Positions 34,983-44,508 are shown, counted from the stretch's first letter. The stretch: 64,000 nt of DNA from Liquorilactobacillus sucicola DSM 21376 = JCM 15457 (GCF_000612445.1 NZ_BALC01000003.1:338419-402418); one strand, 5' to 3'. Translations and numbers: made by a program. The notes: generated from the letters alone by a model not told the origin.

Positions 34983-37796
34983 TTGAAAAGGATTGAGAAA
35001 GTATACAATCATCTTTTTGATGTTTGGCGGCATTCGGACGAGAAAGAGATATTGGAACAGCAGGGGAGCTCAGCGACGGAACTTGCAAAGGGTTTAGGAT
35101 TGACTCGTTCCAATGTTTCTCTTGAATTGAACCGATTGGTAAGGGCGGGGAAAGTTTTAAAGGTCAAAACTTTCCCGGTACATTATATCCCTGTTGAAAT
35201 CGTACAGGAAAGGCTGGCTATTCAAAAGTTTGCCTATTTTGAAACTCCAAATTTGAGTCAGTTAGTTCGAAGTCAGGATAAGAAGGCAACGAGTACGGAT
35301 GATTCAAAGAGCGATAAATCTGCAAGTAGTCCACAGTTTCAAGAAAAACAGCAAAAAAATCCGTTGCTGCAAATGATAGGCTACAAGGGGAGCTTGCGCA
35401 AAGCGACCTCACAAGCGGAGGCAGCTATTATGTATCCGCCTCATGGCTTGCACATGATGCTGTTGGGCCAAACAGGAACAGGGAAAACTTATTTTGCAAA
35501 TAAGATATATGAGTATGCTAGATACAAAAAAATTCTGAAGAAGGATGCGCCCCTTATTTCTTTCAATTGTGCAGATTACTACAACAATCCGCAACTATTA
35601 CTGTCAACACTGTTTGGCCATGCGAAGGGAGCATACACTGGGGCAGCTGAAGATGAAGAAGGTCTGGTTGAACAAGCTGATAATGGTGTCTTACTGCTTG
35701 ATGAAGTTCATCGCCTTCCACCAGAAGGCCAAGAAATGCTATTTTATTTCATCGATAATGGAACTTTTAATAGGTTAGGCGAGAATCAGAAACGACGTAA
35801 GGCAAATGTTCTAATAATTTGTGCGACGACAGAGGACCCTAATTCTTCAATGCTGAAAACTTTTTTACGAAGAATTCCGATGACTATTTCAATTCCGGCC
35901 TTAGAAGAAAGACCACTGAGCGAGAGGGTCGAGCTTGCTAAATTCCTTTTTCAAAGGGAAGCTGAACGGATTAAAAAGAATTTAAATGTCAAAATCGATG
36001 TCTTTATAGCTTTATTGACGGAGGTCAACTATGGAAATGTCGGTCAATTAAAATCGCAAGTGCAGCTGACTTGTGCACAGGCTTTTCTTAATAATATAAA
36101 TTCTCAAGACGAGGTCAGTGTTCAATTACGCGATCTTCCAGAAGGCTTGCGGCAGGTCTGGCTTTCAAATTCAGCCAGCGAACGCAGAAGGACTGATATA
36201 TCTGAGTATTTAGATACCAATACGATTTTCTATGTGGATAAGACACTGCAGGCGGACGAGAAGGATAACATTTATGAATTGATTGAGAATAAGGTAAAAG
36301 CACTAGCTGCAGAAGGTGTTCCAGAAAGTGATATTCAACAGTATATTATGGTTGATATGCATCTGCACATTAAGAATTTTTTTAAGCAAAATGTCAGTGA
36401 TGACAACTTAGCTAAATTTGTGGATAGCCGAATTCCGCAATTTGTTGAACACTTGAAAGAAATTGCAGAAGAACAGTTGCACTGCCAGTTTGACCGGCGT
36501 TTTGTTTATTATCTCAGTATGCATATCGATGCCTTTTTCAAGCGTGGTAATAAAACAGATCTTCTCATGAAAAATGAAGTCAAGAAAATTAAGAATACAC
36601 ATGAACAGGAGTATCATGTAGCACAGATTTTTCAAAAGAAAATCGGCGAAACATTTGATATCATGATGCCTGATATGGAAGTTTTGTATCTCACAATGCT
36701 CTTGACCTCGATCAAATCAATGTCTGAAGGCAAAAAAGTTGGTATTTTAGTAGCAGCACATGGGAATGCAACTGCTTCATCAATGGTAAAAGTCGCCACT
36801 GATCTTTTAGGCGATGCTAATGTGGCAGCATTAGATATGCCGCTAACAGTTTCACCTTCTGAGATACTGGACAGCCTTGCAAAGCTAACTAAAAAACTTG
36901 ATCAAGGTAAAGGTGTTTTGTTGCTGGTCGACATGGGCTCGTTAGCGATGTTTAGTCACAAACTAGAGAAGATAACAGGTGTGCAGTTGAGGACAGTTCC
37001 TAATGTCACAACATCACTTGTACTGGATGCTGTCCGCAAGGTAAATTATCTAGATATGGATCTAGGGACGATCTATGTGTCTCTTAAAAGAGACATTGCT
37101 CAAATGGTAGGCCGCATGGCAGCAGACACCACTGGACAAAAGAAGGCAATTGTTTCGATCTGTATGACAGGAAGTGGCACTGCTAAAAAATTAGAGCAGA
37201 TAATTAATGAAATCGTATCCAAAACAACACAGGAAGAGATCAAGATTTTTACTATCTCAGCGCTCAAGATGGCTGTTGAAATCCCTCAAATCGCTAATGA
37301 TTATGAAATAATTGCAGCTGTTGGAACGAAGCAGCCAAGCATAGCGATTCCTTACATCTCGTTGGAAGACTTGATTGCTGGAAACGGCGAACAAAGGCTG
37401 ATTGCACTATTAGACTCAAATATAAAACTTCCAGAAGCTGTAATTGATAAAAATATTGTCGTATCAAATATGTGCGAGGATGTTTTACGAACACATCTAG
37501 TTTATCTCAATCCATTTTTAGTTTGTCAGATGTTAGTCAATTGGATTAATAAATTGCAAAACAAACTGCAAAAAGATTTTTCCAACAGTCGTCAAATAAA
37601 ATGCATTGTGCATACTGCGTTTGCTCTTGAACGTGTTTTAAGGAAAAATGAGGTGAAATATACGGAAGAACCTAGCCCGGAAGTTAAGGAGACATTGCCG
37701 TTAGTGGAGGAAACTCTCCATACAAGTATTGGTTCATTAAAAATCAAGGTGTCAGAGGACGAATTGTATTTTATTACAGAAACTGTTTTAAATTAA
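34983..37796 (+). CDS. levR: LevR/ManR-type sigma-54-dependent PTS regulator
   Basis: The 937-residue activator has the domain order of LevR. An N-terminal HTH (TELAKGLGLTRSNVSLELNRL) is followed by an AAA+ domain with Walker A GQTGTGKT (about 161), the sigma-54 contact loop GAYTGA (about 216; usual form GAFTGA) and LLLDEVHRLP. PRD1 has His in VDMHLHIKNFF (about 458), an EIIA-mannose-like domain reads VGILVAAHGNATASSM (about 585), and PRD2 contains VHTAFALERVL (about 875). Such proteins are controlled by PTS phosphorylation and open sigma-54 promoters. The TTG start 34983 has AAGAGGTG upstream. The next operon has a matching -24/-12 element and is its likely target. rpoN is not in the window. 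Confidence 0.93.
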   Translation: MKRIEKVYNHLFDVWRHSDEKEILEQQGSSATELAKGLGLTRSNVSLELNRLVRAGKVLKVKTFPVHYIPVEIVQERLAIQKFAYFETPNLSQLVRSQDKKATSTDDSKSDKSASSPQFQEKQQKNPLLQMIGYKGSLRKATSQAEAAIMYPPHGLHMMLLGQTGTGKTYFANKIYEYARYKKILKKDAPLISFNCADYYNNPQLLLSTLFGHAKGAYTGAAEDEEGLVEQADNGVLLLDEVHRLPPEGQEMLFYFIDNGTFNRLGENQKRRKANVLIICATTEDPNSSMLKTFLRRIPMTISIPALEERPLSERVELAKFLFQREAERIKKNLNVKIDVFIALLTEVNYGNVGQLKSQVQLTCAQAFLNNINSQDEVSVQLRDLPEGLRQVWLSNSASERRRTDISEYLDTNTIFYVDKTLQADEKDNIYELIENKVKALAAEGVPESDIQQYIMVDMHLHIKNFFKQNVSDDNLAKFVDSRIPQFVEHLKEIAEEQLHCQFDRRFVYYLSMHIDAFFKRGNKTDLLMKNEVKKIKNTHEQEYHVAQIFQKKIGETFDIMMPDMEVLYLTMLLTSIKSMSEGKKVGILVAAHGNATASSMVKVATDLLGDANVAALDMPLTVSPSEILDSLAKLTKKLDQGKGVLLLVDMGSLAMFSHKLEKITGVQLRTVPNVTTSLVLDAVRKVNYLDMDLGTIYVSLKRDIAQMVGRMAADTTGQKKAIVSICMTGSGTAKKLEQIINEIVSKTTQEEIKIFTISALKMAVEIPQIANDYEIIAAVGTKQPSIAIPYISLEDLIAGNGEQRLIALLDSNIKLPEAVIDKNIVVSNMCEDVLRTHLVYLNPFLVCQMLVNWINKLQNKLQKDFSNSRQIKCIVHTAFALERVLRKNEVKYTEEPSPEVKETLPLVEETLHTSIGSLKIKVSEDELYFITETVLN

Positions 37797-37831
37797 TAAT
37801 AACCTGTATCAAAAAACAAATAGTTGTATCA

Positions 37832-37886
37832 AAAGAGCCATAACCTGTTTCTACTTTTTTTAGAACAGGTTATGGCTCTTTAAATA
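37832..37886 (+). terminator. Terminator after levR
   Basis: A perfect 18-bp stem AAAGAGCCATAACCTGTT (37832-37849) and its complement (37864-37881), 14-nt loop, followed by TTTAAAT. Confidence 0.85.
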
Positions 37887-37927
37887 TAAACATTATTAAA
37901 TCAGCTTTTCTGCAAGAAGCTTAAATG

Positions 37928-37943
37928 TTGGCATGCTTCTTGC
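37928..37943 (+). promoter_or_regulatory. Sigma-54 (-24/-12) promoter of the mannose-family PTS operon
   Basis: TTGGCATGCTTCTTGC has GG at 37930-37931 and GC at 37942-37943 with exactly ten bases between, matching TTGGCA-N6-TTGC. It lies about 40 bases before the EIIA gene and directly downstream of the LevR-type activator gene. Confidence 0.9.
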
Positions 37944-37982
37944 TATATAAAAAGTGTAAGTAAGTTTAAAGGAGGATTGATT

Positions 37983-38423
37983 ATGGTAAAACTTATTATT
38001 TCAGGGCATGGAGAAATCTCAACAGGGATCTTAAGTGCAGTGAGGATGATCTTTGGCGAAAATGATGATGTAGTTGCAGTTCCCTTCAAAAAAGGGGAGG
38101 GATTGGAGGATATAAAAAAGCATTACGAAAGTACACTAAAGAACTATCCCACAGAAAATGAGTTTCTTTTCTTAGTAGATCTTTTCGGCGGAAGTCCCTA
38201 TAATGCTGCAATTCAATTGGCTTTTGGAAATGAGAGCATCGACATTGTTACGGGTGTAAACCTGCCAATGGTCCTTGAAGCATTGGGAATGGCGCAAACA
38301 AGTTCTCTAAGGAAAATCGTTCAGCACCTGAAGGAAACAAATACTGAAAGTTTTAAAGTTTTTTCCGATCAGACAAAGAAGTTAGCAGATCAGGCAGACA
38401 ATGAGGAGGATGATTTATTATGA
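37983..38423 (+). CDS. levD: PTS mannose/fructose-family EIIA component
   Basis: The 146-residue EIIA of the mannose family has its phosphorylation site in KLIISGHGEIS (His9) and the LVDLFGGSPYNAA segment. ATG 37983 is chosen since GGAGG lies 7 bases upstream; TTG 37977 would overlap. EIIA and EIIB are separate genes, as in the levDEFG fructose system rather than fused manX. The stop overlaps the EIIB start by four bases. The lev symbol reflects LevR linkage; the sugar is not proven. Confidence 0.9.
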   Translation: MVKLIISGHGEISTGILSAVRMIFGENDDVVAVPFKKGEGLEDIKKHYESTLKNYPTENEFLFLVDLFGGSPYNAAIQLAFGNESIDIVTGVNLPMVLEALGMAQTSSLRKIVQHLKETNTESFKVFSDQTKKLADQADNEEDDLL

Positions 38424-38905
38424 AAATTACAGTAGCTCGAATTGACGATAGATACATTCATGGACAAGTTTTAACTAAATGGATTAAATTGCTCCCAGCT
38501 GAAAGAATTATTGTGGTCAGCGATGAAGTTGCGGAAGATCCGATGCGTAAAACATTGGTTTTGTCAGTTGCTCCATCGAATGTGAAGGCAAATGCAGTCA
38601 CACCTGAAAAAATGGGGCGGGTTTTCAAAAATCCCAAATATGCAGATACAACTGCAATGCTTCTTTTCGGTAATCCAGCGGAAATAGTTGAAGCGATTGA
38701 AAGCGGAGTTGATATTACAACTGTTAATGTTGGTGGAATGAGATTCGATCCTAGAAAGAAGCAGGTCACGGAAGCAGTTAGTGTTGCTCCAGAAGATGTA
38801 AAGGCATTTGAGAAATTAAATGAGATGGGAGTTAAATTGGAATTACGTCAGCTTCCAGGGGATTCCAGTCAAGATTTTATCAAGATTTTAAAACAAAAAA
38901 TCTAA
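38420..38905 (+). CDS. levE: PTS mannose/fructose-family EIIB component
   Basis: The 161-residue EIIB starts KITVARIDDRYIHGQVLTKW, where His14 in the RYIHGQV motif receives phosphate from EIIA and donates it to the incoming sugar. NVGGMRFDPRKKQVTEAVSV is typical. It overlaps EIIA (ATGA) and is followed by EIIC after 21 bases with an AAAGGAGG site. Confidence 0.92.
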   Translation: MKITVARIDDRYIHGQVLTKWIKLLPAERIIVVSDEVAEDPMRKTLVLSVAPSNVKANAVTPEKMGRVFKNPKYADTTAMLLFGNPAEIVEAIESGVDITTVNVGGMRFDPRKKQVTEAVSVAPEDVKAFEKLNEMGVKLELRQLPGDSSQDFIKILKQKI

Positions 38906-38926
38906 CTCGTTAAAGGAGGAGTTACT

Positions 38927-39757
38927 GTGAATATCATACAGATTATTTTAGTATTGCTTGTTGCGGGGATTGCAGGTATGGGATCCGTTCTTGATGAGGC
39001 GCAAACTCATCGTCCCTTAGTTGCTTGTACGTTAATTGGTCTTATTTTAGGAGATGTAAAAACAGGTATTATTTTAGGCGGGACACTTGAAATGATGGCT
39101 CTTGGCTGGATGAATGTTGGGTTAGCAATGGCACCTGACACGGCATTAGCTTCCGTTATTTCGACATTGTTAGTAATCAATACGCACACAAGTATTGGTG
39201 AAGGGATTGCGATCGCCGTTCCGTTGGCCGCTGCTGGTCAAGCTTTGACTATATTTGTAAGAACAATTGTTGTTTTCTTCGTTCATAAGGGTGACGATTT
39301 TGCACAAAAGGGCAGGTATCGGGCAATTGAATGGATGCACGTTATTGCGCTTGGCTTGCAGGCTTTACGTGTCATGATACCAACGGGGATTGTCCTAGCA
39401 CTTAGCACCTCTGCAGTAGAAGGTGTGCTTAAATCGATTCCAACAGTCATTACTGGAGGATTACAAATTGGTGGTGGAATCATCGTTGTTGTAGGGTATG
39501 CAATGGTTATCAATATGATGGATGTTCCTGAATTGAAGCCATTTTTCTATCTTGGTTTCTTGTTTGCAGCATTCACTAAATTTAACTTAGTAGGTTTTGG
39601 TGGTTTAGGATTGATTCTCGCATTGTTATATCTTCAACTTGAATACAGTGGAAAAAATAATCGTGCGCAGACTGCCACCGCTAGTGCTGGTTCAGCTCAG
39701 CAAGGAAACAGTAGCAGTGCAGCTGACGATGATCTAGATGATGATTTGGATGATTAG
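38927..39757 (+). CDS. levF: PTS mannose/fructose-family EIIC component
   Basis: The 276-residue integral membrane subunit forms the sugar channel with EIID. It shows IAGMGSVLDEAQTHRPLVACTLIGLILGD at the N-terminus and GGTLEMMALGWMNVG, both EIIC landmarks. The last 40 residues are a hydrophilic Ala/Ser/Gln tail ending in an Asp-rich stretch (DDDLDDDLDD), common in lactic acid bacterial members. GTG 38927 follows AAAGGAGGAGTTACT. Confidence 0.93.
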   Translation: MNIIQIILVLLVAGIAGMGSVLDEAQTHRPLVACTLIGLILGDVKTGIILGGTLEMMALGWMNVGLAMAPDTALASVISTLLVINTHTSIGEGIAIAVPLAAAGQALTIFVRTIVVFFVHKGDDFAQKGRYRAIEWMHVIALGLQALRVMIPTGIVLALSTSAVEGVLKSIPTVITGGLQIGGGIIVVVGYAMVINMMDVPELKPFFYLGFLFAAFTKFNLVGFGGLGLILALLYLQLEYSGKNNRAQTATASAGSAQQGNSSSAADDDLDDDLDD

Positions 39758-39769
39758 GGGGATTTTAAA

Positions 39770-40600
39770 ATGCAAACAACACAAACTGGACAAAATAAAG
39801 TTGCGTTGACTAATAAAGATCTTAACAGTATGTTTTTCCGTTCAATGTTTTTGCTAGGTTCTTTTAACTTTGAACGTGCGCAAAACATGGGTTTCTGTTT
39901 TGTTATGATTCCGGCAATCAAAAGATTGTATAAACCGGGTAAAGAACGTAATGAGGCTCTTTCACGACATATGGAGTGGTTTAACACACATCCATGGCTG
40001 ACAGCACCTATTTTTGGTGTAACTGCTGCAATGGAAGAAGAAAAGGCCAACACTGGTAAAGTGGATGAAACAGCGATTGCGGCTATGAAGATTGGTTTAA
40101 TGGGTCCCTTGGCGGGCGTCGGCGATCCACTCTTCTGGGGAACATCTCGTCCAGTACTAGCAGCATTGGGTGCAGGAATCGCGATGACAGGCAGTATTAT
40201 TGGACCGCTGCTGTTCTTTGTATTGATTAATGTGATCCGTCTGACGTGTAAATGGTACTTTCTACGCTATGGCTATACTAAGGGAAGCGAAATCATCCAA
40301 GATATGGCCGGTGGCCGCATTAAGAAATTAACGGAGGGGGCATCCATTGTTGGGCTGTTCGTTATGGGTGCATTAGTTTCAAAATGGACAACGATCAATA
40401 TTCCAATTGTTGCAACAAAGATTAATGGCAAAACACAAACAGTTCAAGATATTTTAGATTCAGTTATGCCTGGAATGCTTGCACTGATATTGACACTTTT
40501 CGTTTCATGGTTACTGAAAAAAGGTGTTAACCCACTACTGATAATCTTTGCAATTTTCGGATTAGGTATTTTAGGGAAATGGCTTGGATTTTTAGGTTAA
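39770..40600 (+). CDS. levG: PTS mannose/fructose-family EIID component
   Basis: The 276-residue EIID carries FFRSMFLLGSFNFERAQNMGFCFVMIPAIKRLY, NTHPWLTAPIFGVTAAMEEEKA and GLMGPLAGVGDPLFWGT, all highly conserved in the family. The C-terminus has the membrane helices (GMLALILTLFVSWLL, LLIIFAIFGLGILGKWLGFL). It is the last gene of the EIIA-B-C-D operon and is followed by a terminator. Confidence 0.93.
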   Translation: MQTTQTGQNKVALTNKDLNSMFFRSMFLLGSFNFERAQNMGFCFVMIPAIKRLYKPGKERNEALSRHMEWFNTHPWLTAPIFGVTAAMEEEKANTGKVDETAIAAMKIGLMGPLAGVGDPLFWGTSRPVLAALGAGIAMTGSIIGPLLFFVLINVIRLTCKWYFLRYGYTKGSEIIQDMAGGRIKKLTEGASIVGLFVMGALVSKWTTINIPIVATKINGKTQTVQDILDSVMPGMLALILTLFVSWLLKKGVNPLLIIFAIFGLGILGKWLGFLG

Positions 40601-40620
40601 ACTAGAATCAATTATTAGAA

Positions 40621-40668
40621 GCTGATAGTAATTAGGAATAACTAAAAATTACTATCAGTTTTTTTATT
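40621..40668 (+). terminator. Terminator of the PTS operon
   Basis: CTGATAGTAATT and AATTACTATCAG form a perfect 12-bp stem followed by T7ATTTT. Confidence 0.85.
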
Positions 40669-40696
40669 TTAGATTATTAGACAGGGGGAAGCATTG

Positions 40697-41530
40697 ATGA
40701 CTTACAGAGTAAAACTGGTAGTCAGCGACATTGACGGAACTATTCTAACCACCAAACACAGGGTTACCGCAAAATTGAGGGATACAGTAAAAAATATGTG
40801 TGCAAGAAATATACCGTTAGTTCTAGCCTCTGCACGTGCACCGCAAGGAATTGTGCCAATTGCTGAGTTGTTGGGCATACACGATGATCCTTTAGTTAGT
40901 TACAATGGAGCTTTTATTTTTAGAATAGGCAGTCCTTCTGTTCCAATACGGCAAATAAAGAGCCATCCCATGGCATATGAAGCAGTTTGCAGCGTGTTGG
41001 AAGCGGTCAAGGCAGTTTCGCCAGATTTTTCTTTAAGTGTTTACGCAAGAGATAAGTGGTTTGTAGAAAAAGAAGACAAGTGGATTCGCGAAGAAAGTCG
41101 CATTACTAAGTTTGTACCAGAAAAGACCAGTTTTAAAAAGTTGAACGAGAACAAAACAGCAGAAATACACAAACTTCTGCTGATTGGTGAAAAAGGAGAA
41201 ATTCAGAAATTATTCAATTATTTAAAAGAAATAAATCTTGAAGGAATAACATTTTATTTGTCAAAGGAGAACTACTTAGAGGTAGTTGCAGCAACGGTAT
41301 CAAAGGAAAGTGCTGTCAGGGAACTAGCAGAATATTATCAGCTGAAACCTAGAGAAATTTTAACCATAGGCGATCAGTTTAATGACGTTCCTATGCTGCA
41401 GGCAGCAGGAATTGGTGTAGCAATGGGTAACGCTCCCGAAAAAGTGAAGAAGGCTGCAAACTTTGTGACGACTGGTAACGATGATGATGGGGCAGCCAAA
41501 GCATTGATAAAGTATGTTCTGAAAGGTTAA
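40697..41530 (+). CDS. HAD-superfamily (Cof-type) phosphatase
   Basis: The 277-residue hydrolase has motif I VVSDIDGTIL with the nucleophile Asp, motif II LVLASARA, and motif IV ILTIGDQFNDVPMLQAAGIGVAMGNA. A large cap between them is as in Cof-type IIB phosphatases for sugar phosphates. Its place right after a PTS operon, but behind the PTS terminator, suggests relief of sugar-phosphate stress (inference). ATG 40697 is preceded by AGGGGGAAGC. Confidence 0.88.
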   Translation: MTYRVKLVVSDIDGTILTTKHRVTAKLRDTVKNMCARNIPLVLASARAPQGIVPIAELLGIHDDPLVSYNGAFIFRIGSPSVPIRQIKSHPMAYEAVCSVLEAVKAVSPDFSLSVYARDKWFVEKEDKWIREESRITKFVPEKTSFKKLNENKTAEIHKLLLIGEKGEIQKLFNYLKEINLEGITFYLSKENYLEVVAATVSKESAVRELAEYYQLKPREILTIGDQFNDVPMLQAAGIGVAMGNAPEKVKKAANFVTTGNDDDGAAKALIKYVLKG

Positions 41531-41538
41531 CTAGATTA

Positions 41539-42378
41539 TCAAATTCCAAAGCGACCGCCGTGAACATTGACGACATTTGAAGTTATGATGAAGGCATCTG
41601 GATCAATAATATGAATTCTCCTAACAAGCGGACCATAACTTTGATTATCAACAACTACCATTAAGATTTCTTTTTCGTTGGCACTGTAACCGCCATGGAC
41701 ATCAAAAATTGTTAAGCTATGATCTTCTTTTAAGATCATTTCCTGAATTTCAGCTAGCTTTGTCTGGCTCATGATGTGAAGCTGATATTTGTGATCAAGA
41801 CCAGCTTCAATATAACGCATGACAAGTGAAGTGATGACTAAAGAAAATGCAGCGAGGAAAAAGGCATTGAGGCCAGCTACAAAAACATTAAAGAATGTTA
41901 CGAGGAGATCGATAGCTAGTAGCGACAAGGGTGCATTAATATGAAAATGCTTTTTTAAAATCATTGGTGGAACAGTTGTGCCTCCGCTTGAAGCGCCAAT
42001 GCGGTACAGTGTTGCAATACCAACTGCAAAAGTTGCCCCACCAAGAATGACTGCCAACAAGGGATCAGATACGATTTTGAAACTTGGTGTAATGTACATC
42101 AAGATAGGCAATAAAAAACTGCCAAGGGTAATGTTGCGAACGATCTGTTTATCAAGAAAAAGTGCTGCAAAAATAATCATGACGATGTTAATAATCAGAA
42201 CAGATAAGGCACGGTTCACCCCGAATGCTGCGTCAAGTAGGATAGCGATTCCTGTAGCTCCACCTGCAGCAATATTGATTGGTGCATAAAAAAAGTTAAC
42301 AGAAATGACAATTATTTCTAAAGCGATAATGAGGATTATAGTGCGAATATATGTTTTATGAATTAATTTCTTTTTCAT
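41539..42378 (-). CDS. YitT-family membrane protein (DUF161 plus DUF2179)
   Basis: The 279-residue protein has an N-terminal membrane part with about five helices (IILIIALEIIVISVNFFYAPINIAAGGATGIAIL, GASSGGTTVPPMILKKHF). The C-terminal DUF2179 domain includes GYSANEKEILMVVVDNQ and DPDAFIITSNVVNVHGGRFG, the usual ending of YitT proteins. The function of the family is unknown. It converges on the HAD gene with only 8 bases between stops and no visible terminator. Confidence 0.9.
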   Translation of the reverse strand: MKKKLIHKTYIRTIILIIALEIIVISVNFFYAPINIAAGGATGIAILLDAAFGVNRALSVLIINIVMIIFAALFLDKQIVRNITLGSFLLPILMYITPSFKIVSDPLLAVILGGATFAVGIATLYRIGASSGGTTVPPMILKKHFHINAPLSLLAIDLLVTFFNVFVAGLNAFFLAAFSLVITSLVMRYIEAGLDHKYQLHIMSQTKLAEIQEMILKEDHSLTIFDVHGGYSANEKEILMVVVDNQSYGPLVRRIHIIDPDAFIITSNVVNVHGGRFGI

Positions 42379-42561
42379 CAGCAGCTCCTTATGTTGCTTA
42401 ATTGGTATATACTTATTCTAGCAAAGGTTAGCCCTTTATTCTAGAAATAAACGATTTAAGACTTGGCTGGTTCGAGTGTGTACTCCGAAAGCTGTTGGAC
42501 TTTGGGCAGTAACTGCAAGTTACGAATATCCACTTTTTTAACCTTATACTATGTAATGTAA

Positions 42562-42613
42562 GTACGTTTTCTATACCTGCCATTTTTTTACAGGCAAGGT
42601 CAAAACGTTTTTG
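42562..42613. other. Hairpin in the yitT-metY intergenic region
   Basis: ACGTTTT (42564-42570) and AAAACGT (42602-42608) enclose CCTG/CAGG and are followed by T-rich sequence. It is terminator-like but has no plus-strand gene to terminate. The rest of 42379-42717 shows no gene; it contains a block (CCGAAAGCTG, GTTACGAAT) faintly like the dispersed repeat. Confidence 0.4.
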
Positions 42614-42717
42614 TAATGTACAGTTAGTTATCCAAAAGCAATGAATAGCACTATGTTCTGTGCCCGGAGATAAGTTGTTTGAGGTTTAGTTTTAAAAAAA
42701 TAAAAGGATAAAATAGA

Positions 42718-42746
42718 TTGACACCTCAAAAAGTCAGTGTTAGAAT
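42718..42746 (+). promoter_or_regulatory. Promoter of the sulfhydrylase T-box transcript
   Basis: Consensus TTGACA (42718-42723), 17-nt spacer, TAGAAT (42741-42746). Confidence 0.75.
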
Positions 42747-42754
42747 GTGATAAA

Positions 42755-43017
42755 TAATAAATTAGATGTTGATGAGAAGAGTAGATGAACTTCTTTCCTT
42801 GAAGAGAGCTCAGGTGGGTGAAAATGAGCGGATAGAATTAGTTGAAGATGAACTCGGAGTCATAATCAGCGGTGCAAGCCAATGGTTCGTTAGGGCACGA
42901 TACAGTCCTAGGCATTATTTGTGCCGATGAGTCTGAGTCAGCGATGACTTGGTGAAGTTGGGTGGTACCGCGTCTATGACGTCCCTGCAATAGTAAATAT
43001 TGCAGGGACTTTTTTTA
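42755..43017 (+). promoter_or_regulatory. T-box leader, methionine specifier, upstream of O-acetylhomoserine sulfhydrylase
   Basis: Stem I contains AGAGTAG and the specifier region TTGAAG-ATG-A with ATG at 42848-42850, the same GAAG-ATG-purine arrangement as the metA and metQ leaders. The T-box GGGTGGTACCGCG is at 42959-42971. The terminator GTCCCTGCAAT/ATTGCAGGGAC with seven T ends at 43017. It is a third tRNA-Met sensor in the window. Confidence 0.88.
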
Positions 43018-43075
43018 TTGACATTTATCTTATTGTTGCTATTAAAATCATTGGTTAAACAAGGAGGAGTTTAAA

Positions 43076-44353
43076 ATGGGTAAAACAGAACTAAACTTTG
43101 AAACATTACAGGTACATGCGGGACAAAAAGTTGATGAAACGGGTGCCAGAGCCGTACCCATTTATCAAACAACATCTTATGTTTTTAAGGACGCCAAACA
43201 GGCAGCGGATCGTTTTGGACTCAAAGAGCCTGGCAATATTTACAATCGCTTGACTAATCCGACAACGGCTGTTGTTGATGAACGTGTTGCTGCCTTGGAA
43301 CATGGGACAAGTGGTGTAACGCTTGCAACAGGTGCAGCAGCGGTTACTGCAGCTATTACTAACATAGCTGGACAAGGAGACGAGATAGTAGCTGCCAGCA
43401 CTCTGTACGGTGGTACCTTCAATCTGTTCAATGTTACTTTACCCAAACTAGGTATAAAAACTCACTTTGTTCATCCTGACGATCCAGCTAATTTTGAGGC
43501 AGCAATAAATGAACATACTAAGGCAATCTATTTGGAAACGATTGGTAATCCTGATATTAACTTGGTAGATGTAGAGGCAATTTCAAAAATCGCGCACGAT
43601 AATGGCCTGCTAGTGCTAGTCGATAATACATTTGCATCGCCGTACCTCTATCGCCCTCTGGAACATGGTGCAGACGTTGTCATTGAATCTGCAACTAAGT
43701 TTATTGGGGGACACGGGACGACCATGGGTGGTGTGATTGTTGAAAATGGAAAATTTGATTATAAGAAAAGTGGTCGATATCCAGGGTTTACGACACCTAA
43801 TGATCAATACAGTGGGTTAGTATTTGCCGAGCTTGAAGGTGGAGCTTTCACGACTAAAGTCCGTGCTGAGAGTCTTCGCGACACGGGCGCAACAATCAGC
43901 CCCTTCAATTCTTTCTTACTGCTCCAAGGGCTTGAGAGCCTCTCACTGCGAGTAGAACGTCATGTTTCTAATGCAAGAAAAATTATTGCATTTTTAAAGG
44001 ATCATCCGAAGGTAGCTTGGGTTAAATATCCAGAATTGGAGGATAACCCTTATCATGAATTAGCTAAGCGTGATTTTCCAAATGGAGTTGGATCAATTTT
44101 TACTTTAGGATTGGTCGGGGGAGAAGCAGCCGGTAAGAGTTTGATTGAACATTTAAAGTTATTCTCACTACTTGCTAATGTGGGCGATGCAAAATCATTA
44201 ATCATTCACCCTGCATCAACGACACATGCACAATTGAATGAAGAAGAGCTCAAGGAAACTGGAATTACACCTGATTTGATTAGAATATCTGTTGGTATTG
44301 AAAATGTTGATGATTTGATTGCGGATTTAAAACAAGCGTTGGAACAAATTTAA
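43076..44353 (+). CDS. O-acetylhomoserine (thiol)-lyase, PLP-dependent
   Basis: The 425-residue Cys/Met-metabolism PLP enzyme makes homocysteine (or methionine) from O-acetylhomoserine and sulfide. It starts [15 protein letters not shown], then [22 protein letters not shown], with the PLP lysine in [16 protein letters not shown] and the C-terminal [18 protein letters not shown]. Length near 425 with the [12 protein letters not shown] region points to the MetY/CysD class rather than the shorter cystathionine enzymes. The Met T-box upstream and metA at 5.4 kb place both in one methionine regulon. Confidence 0.92.
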   Translation: MGKTELNFETLQVHAGQKVDETGARAVPIYQTTSYVFKDAKQAADRFGLKEPGNIYNRLTNPTTAVVDERVAALEHGTSGVTLATGAAAVTAAITNIAGQGDEIVAASTLYGGTFNLFNVTLPKLGIKTHFVHPDDPANFEAAINEHTKAIYLETIGNPDINLVDVEAISKIAHDNGLLVLVDNTFASPYLYRPLEHGADVVIESATKFIGGHGTTMGGVIVENGKFDYKKSGRYPGFTTPNDQYSGLVFAELEGGAFTTKVRAESLRDTGATISPFNSFLLLQGLESLSLRVERHVSNARKIIAFLKDHPKVAWVKYPELEDNPYHELAKRDFPNGVGSIFTLGLVGGEAAGKSLIEHLKLFSLLANVGDAKSLIIHPASTTHAQLNEEELKETGITPDLIRISVGIENVDDLIADLKQALEQI

Positions 44354-44407
44354 ATTGTTAAACGTGAACACTAAGAAGTGCTGAATGTTCCTTCAGGCAT
44401 ATAGATG

Positions 44408-44413
44408 TATAAT
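44408..44413 (+). promoter_or_regulatory. Candidate -10 of the thiamine-binding-like gene
   Basis: TATAAT at 44408-44413 with no strong -35. The following leader can fold CTGTGC/GCACAG and CAGC/GCTG hairpins; it also contains a 24-codon open frame discussed in findings. Confidence 0.4.
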
Positions 44414-44508
44414 AGAGGTAATTTGATTCTGTGCAAAATGATGAAGCACAGGCAGCGGCTGAAAACAAGCTGGTCAAATCTTTATTGGACTATAGGGAGG
44501 AATAACAC

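Noticed and set aside
44354..44508. TPP riboswitch before the thiamine-binding-like gene
   Set aside because: No CTGAGA or other conserved TPP element is present.
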